This document shows, one piece after another, positions 10,195 to 17,904 of a stretch of 64,000 nucleotides of DNA. A program made the position numbers and the translations under genes. The stretch spans positions 1 through 64,000 of the forward strand of contig NZ_FOQG01000007.1 of NCBI RefSeq assembly GCF_900113685.1, read 5' to 3'. The notes beneath the pieces are model-generated. The model made no database searches, was not told the origin of the DNA, and saw only the letters and a program-made list of their open reading frames with translations. Source of the stretch: Nocardioides psychrotolerans. GTDB taxonomy: Bacteria; Actinomycetota; Actinomycetes; Propionibacteriales; Nocardioidaceae. Position 1 is the first letter of the stretch, and every line of letters begins with the position of its first letter.

Positions 10195-13100
10195 TCAGGG
10201 CTGTGCTCGGGGTGGCACGGACGGTGCTGGTCTGGACTCGACCGGGTCGATGACGTTGTCGATCACACCGCGCGCCCATTCAAGCAGGGCGATGCCGGCC
10301 AGGGGCGTCCCGGTCCGGCCGGGGGTGCCGGGACGCGGCACGAGGATGGTGTCGGTCGGCGCCTTGACGATCGACTTGGGGTAGAGCCGCTGGAGCCGCA
10401 GCGTGCGCGACTCCGGCAGGCTGACCGGCGCGAAGCGGACGTTCTTGCCCTGGATCGTCGCCTCCCCGATGCCGGCCGACCGGGCGCGGGCCCGGAAGCG
10501 GGCCACGAGGAACAGCGCGGAGACCTCCTGCGGAGGCTCGCCGTAGCGGTCGATCATCTCCTCGCGGAGCACGTCGACGTCGTCGTCGGAGCGCACCTCG
10601 GCGAGCCGCTTGTACATCTCGAGACGCAGCCGCTCGCTGGGCACGTAGTCGTGCGGCAGGTGGGCGTCGACGGGGAGCTCGATGCGCACCTCACGCATGC
10701 CGTCGGTGTCGGGGTCCTCGCCCTTGAACTCACTGACGGCCTCGCCGACGAGTCGCACGTAGAGGTCGAAGCCGACGTCGGCGATGTGACCGGACTGCTC
10801 GCCGCCGAGCAGGTTGCCCGCCCCACGGATCTCGAGGTCCTTCATCGCGATCGCCATGCCGCCGCCGAGGTCGGAGTGCTGGGCCAGGGTCGCCAGTCGC
10901 TCGTGGGCGGTCTCGGTGAGCGGCTTCTCCTGGGGGTAGAGGAAGTAGGCGTAGGCCCGCTCGCGGGAGCGTCCCACGCGGCCGCGCAGCTGGTGGAGCT
11001 GGCTGAGGCCGAGGGTGTCGGAGCGCTCGATGATCATCGTGTTGGCGTTGGACACGTCGAGGCCCGACTCGACGATGGTCGTGCAGACCAGCACGTCGAA
11101 GCGCTTCTCCCAGAAGTCCAGCATCACCTGCTCGAGCTGGTTCTCGCCCATCTGCCCGTGGGCGGTGGCGACGCGCGCCTCGGGCACCAGCTCCTTGATC
11201 TTGGCCGCGGCCTTCTCGATCGAGTTGACCCGGTTGTGGATGTAGAAGACCTGGCCTTCGCGCAGCAGCTCACGCCTCACCGCGGCGATGATCTGCCGGT
11301 CCTCGTAGGCGCCGACGTAGGTGAGGACCGGGTGCCGCTCCTCCGGCGGGGTGGTGATCGTCGACATCTCGCGGATGCCGGTGATCGCCATCTCGAGCGT
11401 GCGCGGGATCGGCGTCGCGCTCATGGAGAGCACGTCGACGCTGGTGCGCATCCGCTTCATCTGCTCCTTGTGCTCGACACCGAAGCGCTGCTCCTCGTCG
11501 ACGATGATCAACCCGAGGTCCTTCATCTTGATGTCGGGGTTGAGCAGGCGGTGCGTGCCCACGACGATGTCGACGGTGCCCTCGGCCAGGGCGGCGACGA
11601 CCTCCTTGGCCTCCTTGTCGGTCTGGAAGCGGCTCAGGCCCGCGATGTTGACCGGGAAGCCGCTCATCCGCTCGCTGAAGGTGCTCAGGTGCTGGGTCAC
11701 CAACAGCGTCGTCGGGACCAGCACGGCGACCTGCTTCCCGTCCTGGACGGCCTTGAACGCCGCCCGCACCGCGATCTCGGTCTTGCCGTAGCCGACGTCG
11801 CCGCACACCAGACGGTCCATGGGCACCGTCTGGCGCATGTCGGACTTGACCTCGTCGACGGTGGTGAGCTGGTCGGCGGTCTCGGTGAAGGGGAAGGCGT
11901 CCTCGAGCTCGCGCTGCCACGGGGTGTCCGGCCCGAAGGCGTGGCCCTTGGTCGCCTGCCGCGCGGCATAGAGCTTGATCAGCTCGGCCGCGATCTCACG
12001 GACCGCCTTGCGGGCGCGGCCCTTGCGCTTGGCCCAGTCGGCACCGCCGAGCCGGTCGAGGCTCGGCTGCTCGCCGCCGACGTAGCGGGTGACCTGGTCG
12101 AGCGCGTCGGCGGGGACGTAGAGCCGGTCGGCCGGGCCGCCGCGCTTGCTGGCGCCGTAGTCGAGGACGAGGTACTCGCGGACCGCGCCGCCCACCGTGC
12201 GCTGCTTCATCTCCACGAAACGACCCACGCCGTGCTGCTCGTGGACGACGAAGTCGCCGGCCTTGAGCTCGAGCGGGTCGATCTGCTTCTTGCGGCGCGC
12301 GGGCATCTTGCGCATGTCACGGGTGCTGGAGCGCTGACCGCTGATGTCCTCGCCGGTGAGCAGGACCAGGCGGTTGGTGTCGTCGACGAAGCCGTGCTGG
12401 ACCGCCCCGCAGGTGACCGTGACGACGTCGTCGGCGAGGGTGTCGAGGTCGTCGACGAGGCGGGCCGGGACGTCGCGCTCCCCCAGCGCCTCCACCATCC
12501 GCTGCGCCGGGCCGTGCCCCTGGTGGAGCACAACGACGCGGTAGGCCTCCTGGCGCCAGAGGTCGATGTCGGCCAGTGCGCGCTCGACGTCGCCGCGGTA
12601 GGCGTCGACCGGGCTCGCGGCGAGCGAGCGGGTGGGCACGCCGGCGTCCTGGGCGCTGCCCTCGGGCATGCCGGCGGTGTCGTCGAGGCCGTCGAGGCCG
12701 AAGGGGCTCATCGTCCACCAGGGCAGGTCGCGCGCCAGGCTGTGCTCGCGCACGTCCGCGATCGAGACGTACGACGCCGCGCCCAGGTCGATCGGGGCCG
12801 TGCCTCCGCCAGCGGCGGCCGCCCAGCTCGCGCCGAGGAACTCCTCGCTCGTGGCGACCAGGTCGTGGGCGCGGCTGCGGGCGCGCTCGGGGTCGAGCAC
12901 CAGGACGTGGGTGGCGGCCGGCATCAGGTCGACCAGCAGCTCCATGTCGTCGACCAGGACCGGCGCCAGCGACTCCATCCCCTCGACGGCGATGCCCGCG
13001 GCGATCTTGTCGGTGAGCTCGAGGAGCTGGGGGTGGGCCGCGCCGAGCTCGGCCGCGCGACGGCGTACGTCGTCGGTGAGCAGCAGCTCGCGGCACGGGG

Positions 13101-13818
13101 GCGCCCAGAGGCGGTCGGCCTTGTCGAGGGTGCGCTGGTCGGCGACGGAGAAGGAGCGGATCTCCTCGACCTCGTCGCCCCAGAACTCCACGCGCAGCGG
13201 GTGCTCCTCGGTCGGCGGGAACACGTCGACGATGCCACCGCGCACGGCGAACTCGCCGCGCTTCTCCACGAGGTCGACACGGGTGTAGGCGGCATCGGCC
13301 AAACGCCGTACGACGTCGTCGAGCGCCAGCTCGTCACCGCGGGTCAGCTCGACCGGCTCGAGGTCGGCCAGACCCTTGACCTGCGGCTGGAGGATCGACC
13401 GCACAGGCGCCACGACCACCTGGAGCGGGCCGTTGGAGGCGTCGGTGCCGGGGTGGGCCAGCCGACGCAGGATCGCCAGCCGCTTGCCGACGGTGTCGCT
13501 GCGGGGGCTCAGCCGCTCGTGCGGCAGCGTCTCCCAGCTGGGGTAGTAGCCCACGCCGTCGGGGTCGACCAGGTCGCCCAGCGCAGCCACCAGGTCCTCG
13601 GCCTCGCGCGACGTGGCGGTCACCGCGAGCACGCTGCGCCCGGCGCGGACCAGGCCGGCGACGACGAAGGGACGGAGCGCCTCCGGACCGGTCAGGTCGA
13701 GCGCGCGGACGCGGCCGTCACCGGCGTCCTCCAGGACGGCGGCGAGGGTGGGATCTGCGATGACAGCGTCGGCGAGGCCGGCGAGCGACACGGGTGCTCC
13801 TGAACGGTCGGACAACAC
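10195..13818 (-). CDS. mfd: Transcription-repair coupling factor Mfd
   Basis: 1207 residues, full length. This DNA translocase pushes stalled RNA polymerase off lesions and recruits UvrA. In order: UvrB-like N-terminal domains, the RNA-polymerase-interacting RID/CarD-like domain (FVVHEQHGVGRF), helicase domain 1 with Walker A GDVGYGKTE and Walker B DEEQRFG, helicase domain 2 (LRGRVGRSRERAYAYF), and a C-terminal TRCF domain. The GTG start at 13818 has a GGGGGC-rich site just upstream. It leads the mfd-lipoprotein-mazG unit. A 1265-codon antisense frame over it is a GC-skew artefact. Confidence 0.98.
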   Translation of the reverse strand: MLSDRSGAPVSLAGLADAVIADPTLAAVLEDAGDGRVRALDLTGPEALRPFVVAGLVRAGRSVLAVTATSREAEDLVAALGDLVDPDGVGYYPSWETLPHERLSPRSDTVGKRLAILRRLAHPGTDASNGPLQVVVAPVRSILQPQVKGLADLEPVELTRGDELALDDVVRRLADAAYTRVDLVEKRGEFAVRGGIVDVFPPTEEHPLRVEFWGDEVEEIRSFSVADQRTLDKADRLWAPPCRELLLTDDVRRRAAELGAAHPQLLELTDKIAAGIAVEGMESLAPVLVDDMELLVDLMPAATHVLVLDPERARSRAHDLVATSEEFLGASWAAAAGGGTAPIDLGAASYVSIADVREHSLARDLPWWTMSPFGLDGLDDTAGMPEGSAQDAGVPTRSLAASPVDAYRGDVERALADIDLWRQEAYRVVVLHQGHGPAQRMVEALGERDVPARLVDDLDTLADDVVTVTCGAVQHGFVDDTNRLVLLTGEDISGQRSSTRDMRKMPARRKKQIDPLELKAGDFVVHEQHGVGRFVEMKQRTVGGAVREYLVLDYGASKRGGPADRLYVPADALDQVTRYVGGEQPSLDRLGGADWAKRKGRARKAVREIAAELIKLYAARQATKGHAFGPDTPWQRELEDAFPFTETADQLTTVDEVKSDMRQTVPMDRLVCGDVGYGKTEIAVRAAFKAVQDGKQVAVLVPTTLLVTQHLSTFSERMSGFPVNIAGLSRFQTDKEAKEVVAALAEGTVDIVVGTHRLLNPDIKMKDLGLIIVDEEQRFGVEHKEQMKRMRTSVDVLSMSATPIPRTLEMAITGIREMSTITTPPEERHPVLTYVGAYEDRQIIAAVRRELLREGQVFYIHNRVNSIEKAAAKIKELVPEARVATAHGQMGENQLEQVMLDFWEKRFDVLVCTTIVESGLDVSNANTMIIERSDTLGLSQLHQLRGRVGRSRERAYAYFLYPQEKPLTETAHERLATLAQHSDLGGGMAIAMKDLEIRGAGNLLGGEQSGHIADVGFDLYVRLVGEAVSEFKGEDPDTDGMREVRIELPVDAHLPHDYVPSERLRLEMYKRLAEVRSDDDVDVLREEMIDRYGEPPQEVSALFLVARFRARARSAGIGEATIQGKNVRFAPVSLPESRTLRLQRLYPKSIVKAPTDTILVPRPGTPGRTGTPLAGIALLEWARGVIDNVIDPVESRPAPSVPPRAQP

Positions 13819-13886
13819 AGCAGCCCCCGGTCAGGCGTGACAGGGGGTGGACGACTCCCAGGGTACGCCGGGGGTGGCGGTCGACA

Positions 13887-14294
13887 TCACGGTGGCGGCG
13901 GGCCGGCGTCGGCCTCGGCCTGCGAGCGCAGGATGCAGAACTCGTTGCCCTCGGGGTCGGCTAGGACCACCCACGCCGTGCCGGGACCGTAGGCGCCACG
14001 ATGGTCCTCCACGACCCTCGCGCCGTGGGCGAGCAGCCGCTCGAGCTCCTCGTCGCGGGTGCCCTCGCGGGGGCGCAGGTCGAGGTGGATCCGGTTCTTG
14101 CCGGCCTTGGTGTCCGGGACCTCGATGAACAGCAGCGAGTGCTGCGTCTCCGGGTCCTGGATCATGCACTCCTCGTGCCCGGGCAGGTTGGGGTCGCCGT
14201 CCAGGTCGACGTAGCCGAGCACCGGCTTCCACCACTCGGAGAGGGCATGGGCGTCCGCGCAGTCGATCGTCGTGTGCGAGATGAAGGAGGTCAT
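13887..14294 (-). CDS. VOC-family (glyoxalase-like) protein
   Basis: 135 residues with one vicinal-oxygen-chelate fold: an opening beta strand (SHTTIDCADAHALSEWW), a central RIHLDLRP strand and the closing LADPEGNEFCIL motif. This is the typical Glyoxalase_6-type domain of unknown substrate. ATG 14294 is chosen; the longer frame to 14330 adds poorly conserved residues. It stands alone between pstB and mfd. Confidence 0.8.
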   Translation of the reverse strand: MTSFISHTTIDCADAHALSEWWKPVLGYVDLDGDPNLPGHEECMIQDPETQHSLLFIEVPDTKAGKNRIHLDLRPREGTRDEELERLLAHGARVVEDHRGAYGPGTAWVVLADPEGNEFCILRSQAEADAGPPPP

Positions 14295-14369
14295 GGGTCC
14301 ACCCTGCTCACCCGGAGCCGCGCAGGGCAACGGGTTTGCCCTCGTGGTCGGCCCTGCGGGTCAGCAGGC

Positions 14370-15206
14370 TCAGCCGAAGCGGCCGTTGACGTAGTCGGAC
14401 GTGCGCGGGTCCTGCGGGTTCTGGAACATCGCCGCCGTGTCGCCGTGCTCGACGATCACGCCGGGCGTGCCCTGGGAGGCGAGGAAGAACGCGCACTCGC
14501 TGGAGACCCGGGCGGCCTGCTGCATGTTGTGGGTGACGATCACGATCGTCACCTCCTTGGCCAGGTCGACCATGGTCTCCTCGATGACCCGCGTCGAGGT
14601 CGGGTCGAGCGCGGAGCAGGGCTCGTCCATGAGCAGCACCCGCGGCTTGATCGCCAGGGACCGCGCGATGCAGAGGCGCTGCTGCTGGCCGCCGGAGAGG
14701 CTGCCTCCAGGGGCGTCGAGACGGTCCTTCACCTCGTTCCACAGCCCGCCCTTGACCAGGCAGGTCTCGACCAGCTCTTCCTTGGCCGACCGCGAGGCCT
14801 TGGTGCCGGTGAGCCTGAGGCCCGCCAGCACGTTCTCCTTGATCGACATCGCGGGGAACGGGTTGGGCTTCTGGAAGACCATCCCGATCGCGCGTCGGGC
14901 GTCGATGAGCCGCTTGGACGGGTCGTAGATGTCCTCGCCGTCCAGCCGGACCTCACCGGCGAGCTGGGCCGAGGGCACCAGCTCGTGCATGCGGTTGAGG
15001 ATCCGCAGGAACGTCGACTTGCCGCAGCCCGACGGGCCGATGAGCGCCGTGATCGCCCCCGGCTTCATCGTCAGCGAGACCCGGTCGAGCACCATCCGGT
15101 CACCGAACCACGCGGTGATCTCGTGCGCCTCGATGGTCGCCAGCGAGGGCGCCGGAGCCTCCGCGGGGACGGTCGGCAGGAGCGTGGTCTGGTCGGTCGC
15201 GTTCAT
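14370..15206 (-). CDS. pstB: Phosphate ABC transporter ATP-binding protein PstB
   Basis: 278 residues. It is the cytoplasmic ATPase of the high-affinity phosphate importer. Visible motifs are Walker A GPSGCGKST, the Q-loop in VFQKPNPFP (the NPFP part is typical of PstB), signature LSGGQQQRL, Walker B LLMDEPCSALDP and the H-loop VTHNMQQA. About 27 extra residues precede the domain. It is last in the pst locus, 129 nt after the secreted PstS-like gene, with a strong hairpin in the gap. No phoU follows; the next gene is unrelated. Confidence 0.97.
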   Translation of the reverse strand: MNATDQTTLLPTVPAEAPAPSLATIEAHEITAWFGDRMVLDRVSLTMKPGAITALIGPSGCGKSTFLRILNRMHELVPSAQLAGEVRLDGEDIYDPSKRLIDARRAIGMVFQKPNPFPAMSIKENVLAGLRLTGTKASRSAKEELVETCLVKGGLWNEVKDRLDAPGGSLSGGQQQRLCIARSLAIKPRVLLMDEPCSALDPTSTRVIEETMVDLAKEVTIVIVTHNMQQAARVSSECAFFLASQGTPGVIVEHGDTAAMFQNPQDPRTSDYVNGRFG

Positions 15207-15235
15207 CGTGGTGGCTCTCGTGTGATGTGGGAGGA

Positions 15236-15265
15236 CCGGGCGGCCGCCGTACGACGGCCGCCCGG
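15236..15265 (-). terminator. Strong hairpin between the PstS-like gene and pstB
   Basis: A perfect 11-bp stem (CCGGGCGGCCG / CGGCCGCCCGG) with an 8-nt loop lies in the 129-nt gap upstream of pstB. There is no T-tract. It may partly terminate, or stabilise the 3' end of the abundant binding-protein message, so that pstB is made at a lower level. Inference only. Confidence 0.5.
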
Positions 15266-15335
15266 TCGTGGAACGACTTCGTCGTCCCTCGGGGAGTGCT
15301 CGCAGGGATCGTGCTCCCGCGACGTGGTGCAGGTG

Positions 15336-16883
15336 CTACTTGGTCTGCTTGATCGTGAACGCCTTGGACGAACCAGCGGCGACGCCGTTGCCGGCCCACA
15401 CGACCTTGAGCCTGTTGACGCCGTTGGTCAGCTTGGGCAGGGTGATGACGGCCTTGCCGGCCGTCAGCGCCTTGCTCGCGAGGACCTTGGAGCCCTTGAG
15501 CACCTTGACGGTGCCGGTGGCCTTCGAGGAGACGCCGGCCAGGGTGACCGTGATCGTGCCCTTGGCCCTCTTGCCCGCCTTGATGGTCGCCGCGAAGCTC
15601 TCGGCGATCGTCGAGGAGGTCTTGACCGAGCCGGTGCCCTCGTCCTCGGAGGCGTCGAAGAACGAGCCCTCCTGCGGCGTGAAGACCGCGCGGTAGGTGT
15701 GGGCGCCGGGAGCCACGCCGGTGAGCGTGGCGACGGCCTGGCCCGACGTCAGCGGCACGTTCGACGCGACGGGGGTCTCACCCTCGAAGAAGGAGACGGT
15801 GCCGGCGGGCGAGGTGCTGCCGGTCACCGTGGCGACGAGGCGGGCCGAGCGGGCCGAGGTGCTGGTGACCGCGAGGTTGGTCGAGGTCACGACGCGCTGG
15901 TTGAGCGTGAAGTTGCTGCTCGCGCTCTGCGTCGGGGCGCCACACACGCCACCGAAGTCAGAGGTCGCCAGCTGCTTGAAGCCGGCGGCCTCGACGAGCG
16001 GTCGGGCGTCGGTGGAGCAGAAGAAGCCGTCCTTGCCGAAGACGCTCAGCACGCCGGCGTTGCCGACGTCCGTGCCGCGCACGACGTTGTAGAGGGCACG
16101 GTTCGCGCGGAAGCCGGTCTCGAGGCGCAGCGTGGTGCCCAGCAGGCCGGCGCGACCCTCGGAGAACGGCGCGACGGCGTTGGGGTTGCTCTTGACCGTG
16201 GTGTCGTCGTGCTCCTGGACCTCGACCACGGAGGCGGCCAGCGCCACGTCGACGCCGCCGTTCATGGACTTGAGCTGGGCGACGAAGAAGGAGCGCGTGC
16301 CCGACCCGGCCTGCGGAATCTTGGGCGCGATGACACCGGCGGTGCCGCCGATGGCGCTCCAGTTGGTGACGCTGCCGTTGTAGATGCCCACGATCTGGGC
16401 GTTGGTCAGCGCGGTGGGGGCGTTGGAGGGCACCGAGTTGGAGACCGCCATGACCAGGGTGTCCAGGGCGAAGGGAAAGGCCTGGAGGCCTGCGGCCGAC
16501 TCGGCGGAGCTGTTGGCCGAGGAGGAGCGGGCGAAGTCGATGTCGGTGTTGTTGCCGGCGCCGTACAGCGTCGACTTGCCCGCACCCGAGCCGTTGGGAC
16601 GGTTGACCGCGGCGGTGGGCAGCGGGATCGTGCCGCCACCGGTGGCAGCGTAGGTCGCGATCTTGAAGGAGGGGGCGGGGCTGCCGGTGTTCCAGCCGTC
16701 GGCGAGGAGCTTCAGGGCGCGCTGGCTGGTGTCGGAGCCGACACCGATCAGGTCGGCGACGACGGGGGTGAAGGTGGTGTCGTCGGGGTCGACGGCAGCC
16801 GAGGCAGAGCCAGCGGTCAGGGCGACGGCCGAGGCAGTGAGCGCGGCGGTGACCGAGGCGGCGAGCAGCTTGCGTGCGTACAT
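15336..16883 (-). CDS. Secreted PstS-like phosphate-binding protein with Ig-like repeats
   Basis: 515 residues. A signal peptide (about 1-29, ending ASA) is followed by a PstS-type periplasmic-binding fold. This has VGSDTSQRALKLL at its start, LTNAQIVGIYNGSVTNW in the middle (the family's LTNAEI...I.NW motif) and the GSGTRSFF phosphate-binding loop. The last 180 residues are two Ig-like/Big-3-type beta repeats (TVSFFEGETPVASNVPLTSG and TVKVLKGSKVLASKALTAGK). There is no lipobox and no C-terminal helix, so it is probably released or held in the wall. It lies between the pseudo-sortase gene (55-nt gap) and pstB. Confidence 0.85.
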   Translation of the reverse strand: MYARKLLAASVTAALTASAVALTAGSASAAVDPDDTTFTPVVADLIGVGSDTSQRALKLLADGWNTGSPAPSFKIATYAATGGGTIPLPTAAVNRPNGSGAGKSTLYGAGNNTDIDFARSSSANSSAESAAGLQAFPFALDTLVMAVSNSVPSNAPTALTNAQIVGIYNGSVTNWSAIGGTAGVIAPKIPQAGSGTRSFFVAQLKSMNGGVDVALAASVVEVQEHDDTTVKSNPNAVAPFSEGRAGLLGTTLRLETGFRANRALYNVVRGTDVGNAGVLSVFGKDGFFCSTDARPLVEAAGFKQLATSDFGGVCGAPTQSASSNFTLNQRVVTSTNLAVTSTSARSARLVATVTGSTSPAGTVSFFEGETPVASNVPLTSGQAVATLTGVAPGAHTYRAVFTPQEGSFFDASEDEGTGSVKTSSTIAESFAATIKAGKRAKGTITVTLAGVSSKATGTVKVLKGSKVLASKALTAGKAVITLPKLTNGVNRLKVVWAGNGVAAGSSKAFTIKQTK

Positions 16884-16938
16884 CTGTCTTTCTCTCTTCT
16901 CCGTGAGTGGCCGCGGGATGCGGCCGGTGGTGGAACCG

Positions 16939-17904
16939 TCAGATCACGTTGGGCAGCAGCCGCATCACCACATCCGTCGTCGTCCACGACAGGGCGATCG
17001 CGACAGGACTCGCGATCACCCACACCAGGACCGACGACCATCGTTGGCGGGCGGCGATGACCCCGAGCGTCAGCGCCAACAGGAGGGCGAGGTCCAGTGC
17101 CAGGAGTGGCACGGCCCCGCTGTCAGAGGCGAGTGGCTTCTCCGAGTCCGGGACGGCGGCAGGTCTGCCGCTCGGAGCCGGGAAGCCCTCGGTGGCGTCG
17201 GCGTCGACGTAGAGGACGGAGTCGGGAGCCAGGCTCGCGAAGCGTCCACCCCCGCCCTCGGCCGTCACCAGGGTGAGGCGGGCGCTGCCCTCGACGAGGG
17301 GCTGGGGCAGCGGGTCGCCCGGCCGGCGGAGGCCGAGGACCGTGAAGGTCTTGGCTCCCTGCGCCATGACGACCTCGATCTCGTCGCCGGCCCGCAGCTC
17401 GCCGAGGGCGCCGAAGGGACCGCCGTACGTCGTCGCGCGGCCCATCACGACCGCCGTGCCGACCTGGCCGGGCAGGACCGTGTTGCGCAGGTGACCCGGT
17501 CCCGCGAGCGTGTCGCCGGACGCGGTGCCCTCGACGACCACCTCGTCGATCCCCAGGCGGGCGATCGTCAGGGTCGCGACCGGGTCGCCCACGGGCACGA
17601 CCGGGCCGATCGGCGCGGTAGCGCTCGCGACCTGGGTGCGGAACTCGCCGTAGAGCAGGGACTGGTCGCGGTCGTGGGACAGGCCGCCCAGGACGAGCAG
17701 CTGGGCGGCGACCCAGAGGCAGACGATCGAGAGCATCGTGAGGGCCGTGGAGAAGGCGATCGCGGTCTCGTCACCCGGGCGCGGTGCGCGGACGGGCCGC
17801 TGGGCCCTGGGCTCGCGGGGCACCTTGGGCTGCTTGGGCTGCTTCGGGGCAGGCTCGGCCCGGCGGTTGCGCACCCGCGTGCGCTCGGAGAGCACGGCGG
17901 TCAC
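16939..17904 (-). CDS. Sortase-fold membrane protein lacking the catalytic His and Cys (pseudo-sortase)
   Basis: 321 residues. A basic Pro-rich cytoplasmic N-terminus is followed by a membrane helix (about 48-73), a sortase-like beta domain (about 100-235) and two more hydrophobic segments at the C-terminus (265-285, 290-308). The sortase landmarks are there (GPGHLRNTVLPGQVGTAVVMG, then RLTLVT). However, the catalytic histidine position of the GH-R-TTH motif reads GRATTY (R156). The catalytic cysteine after the T of LTLVT is A215, and the active-site arginine is not at its usual place. Transpeptidation is therefore unlikely, and a structural or binding role is inferred. The GTG start overlaps the stop of the 884-residue gene (GTGA 17901-17904). 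Confidence 0.75.
   Translation of the reverse strand: MTAVLSERTRVRNRRAEPAPKQPKQPKVPREPRAQRPVRAPRPGDETAIAFSTALTMLSIVCLWVAAQLLVLGGLSHDRDQSLLYGEFRTQVASATAPIGPVVPVGDPVATLTIARLGIDEVVVEGTASGDTLAGPGHLRNTVLPGQVGTAVVMGRATTYGGPFGALGELRAGDEIEVVMAQGAKTFTVLGLRRPGDPLPQPLVEGSARLTLVTAEGGGGRFASLAPDSVLYVDADATEGFPAPSGRPAAVPDSEKPLASDSGAVPLLALDLALLLALTLGVIAARQRWSSVLVWVIASPVAIALSWTTTDVVMRLLPNVI

Noticed and set aside
10006..13803. A 1265-codon open frame antisense to mfd
   Set aside because: It mirrors the codon structure of mfd in a GC-rich genome and its translation is low-complexity Arg/Val/His/Gly-rich without any domain.
14001..17060. A 1019-codon plus-strand frame across pstB and the PstS-like gene
   Set aside because: Shadow of two well-supported minus-strand genes; no motif.
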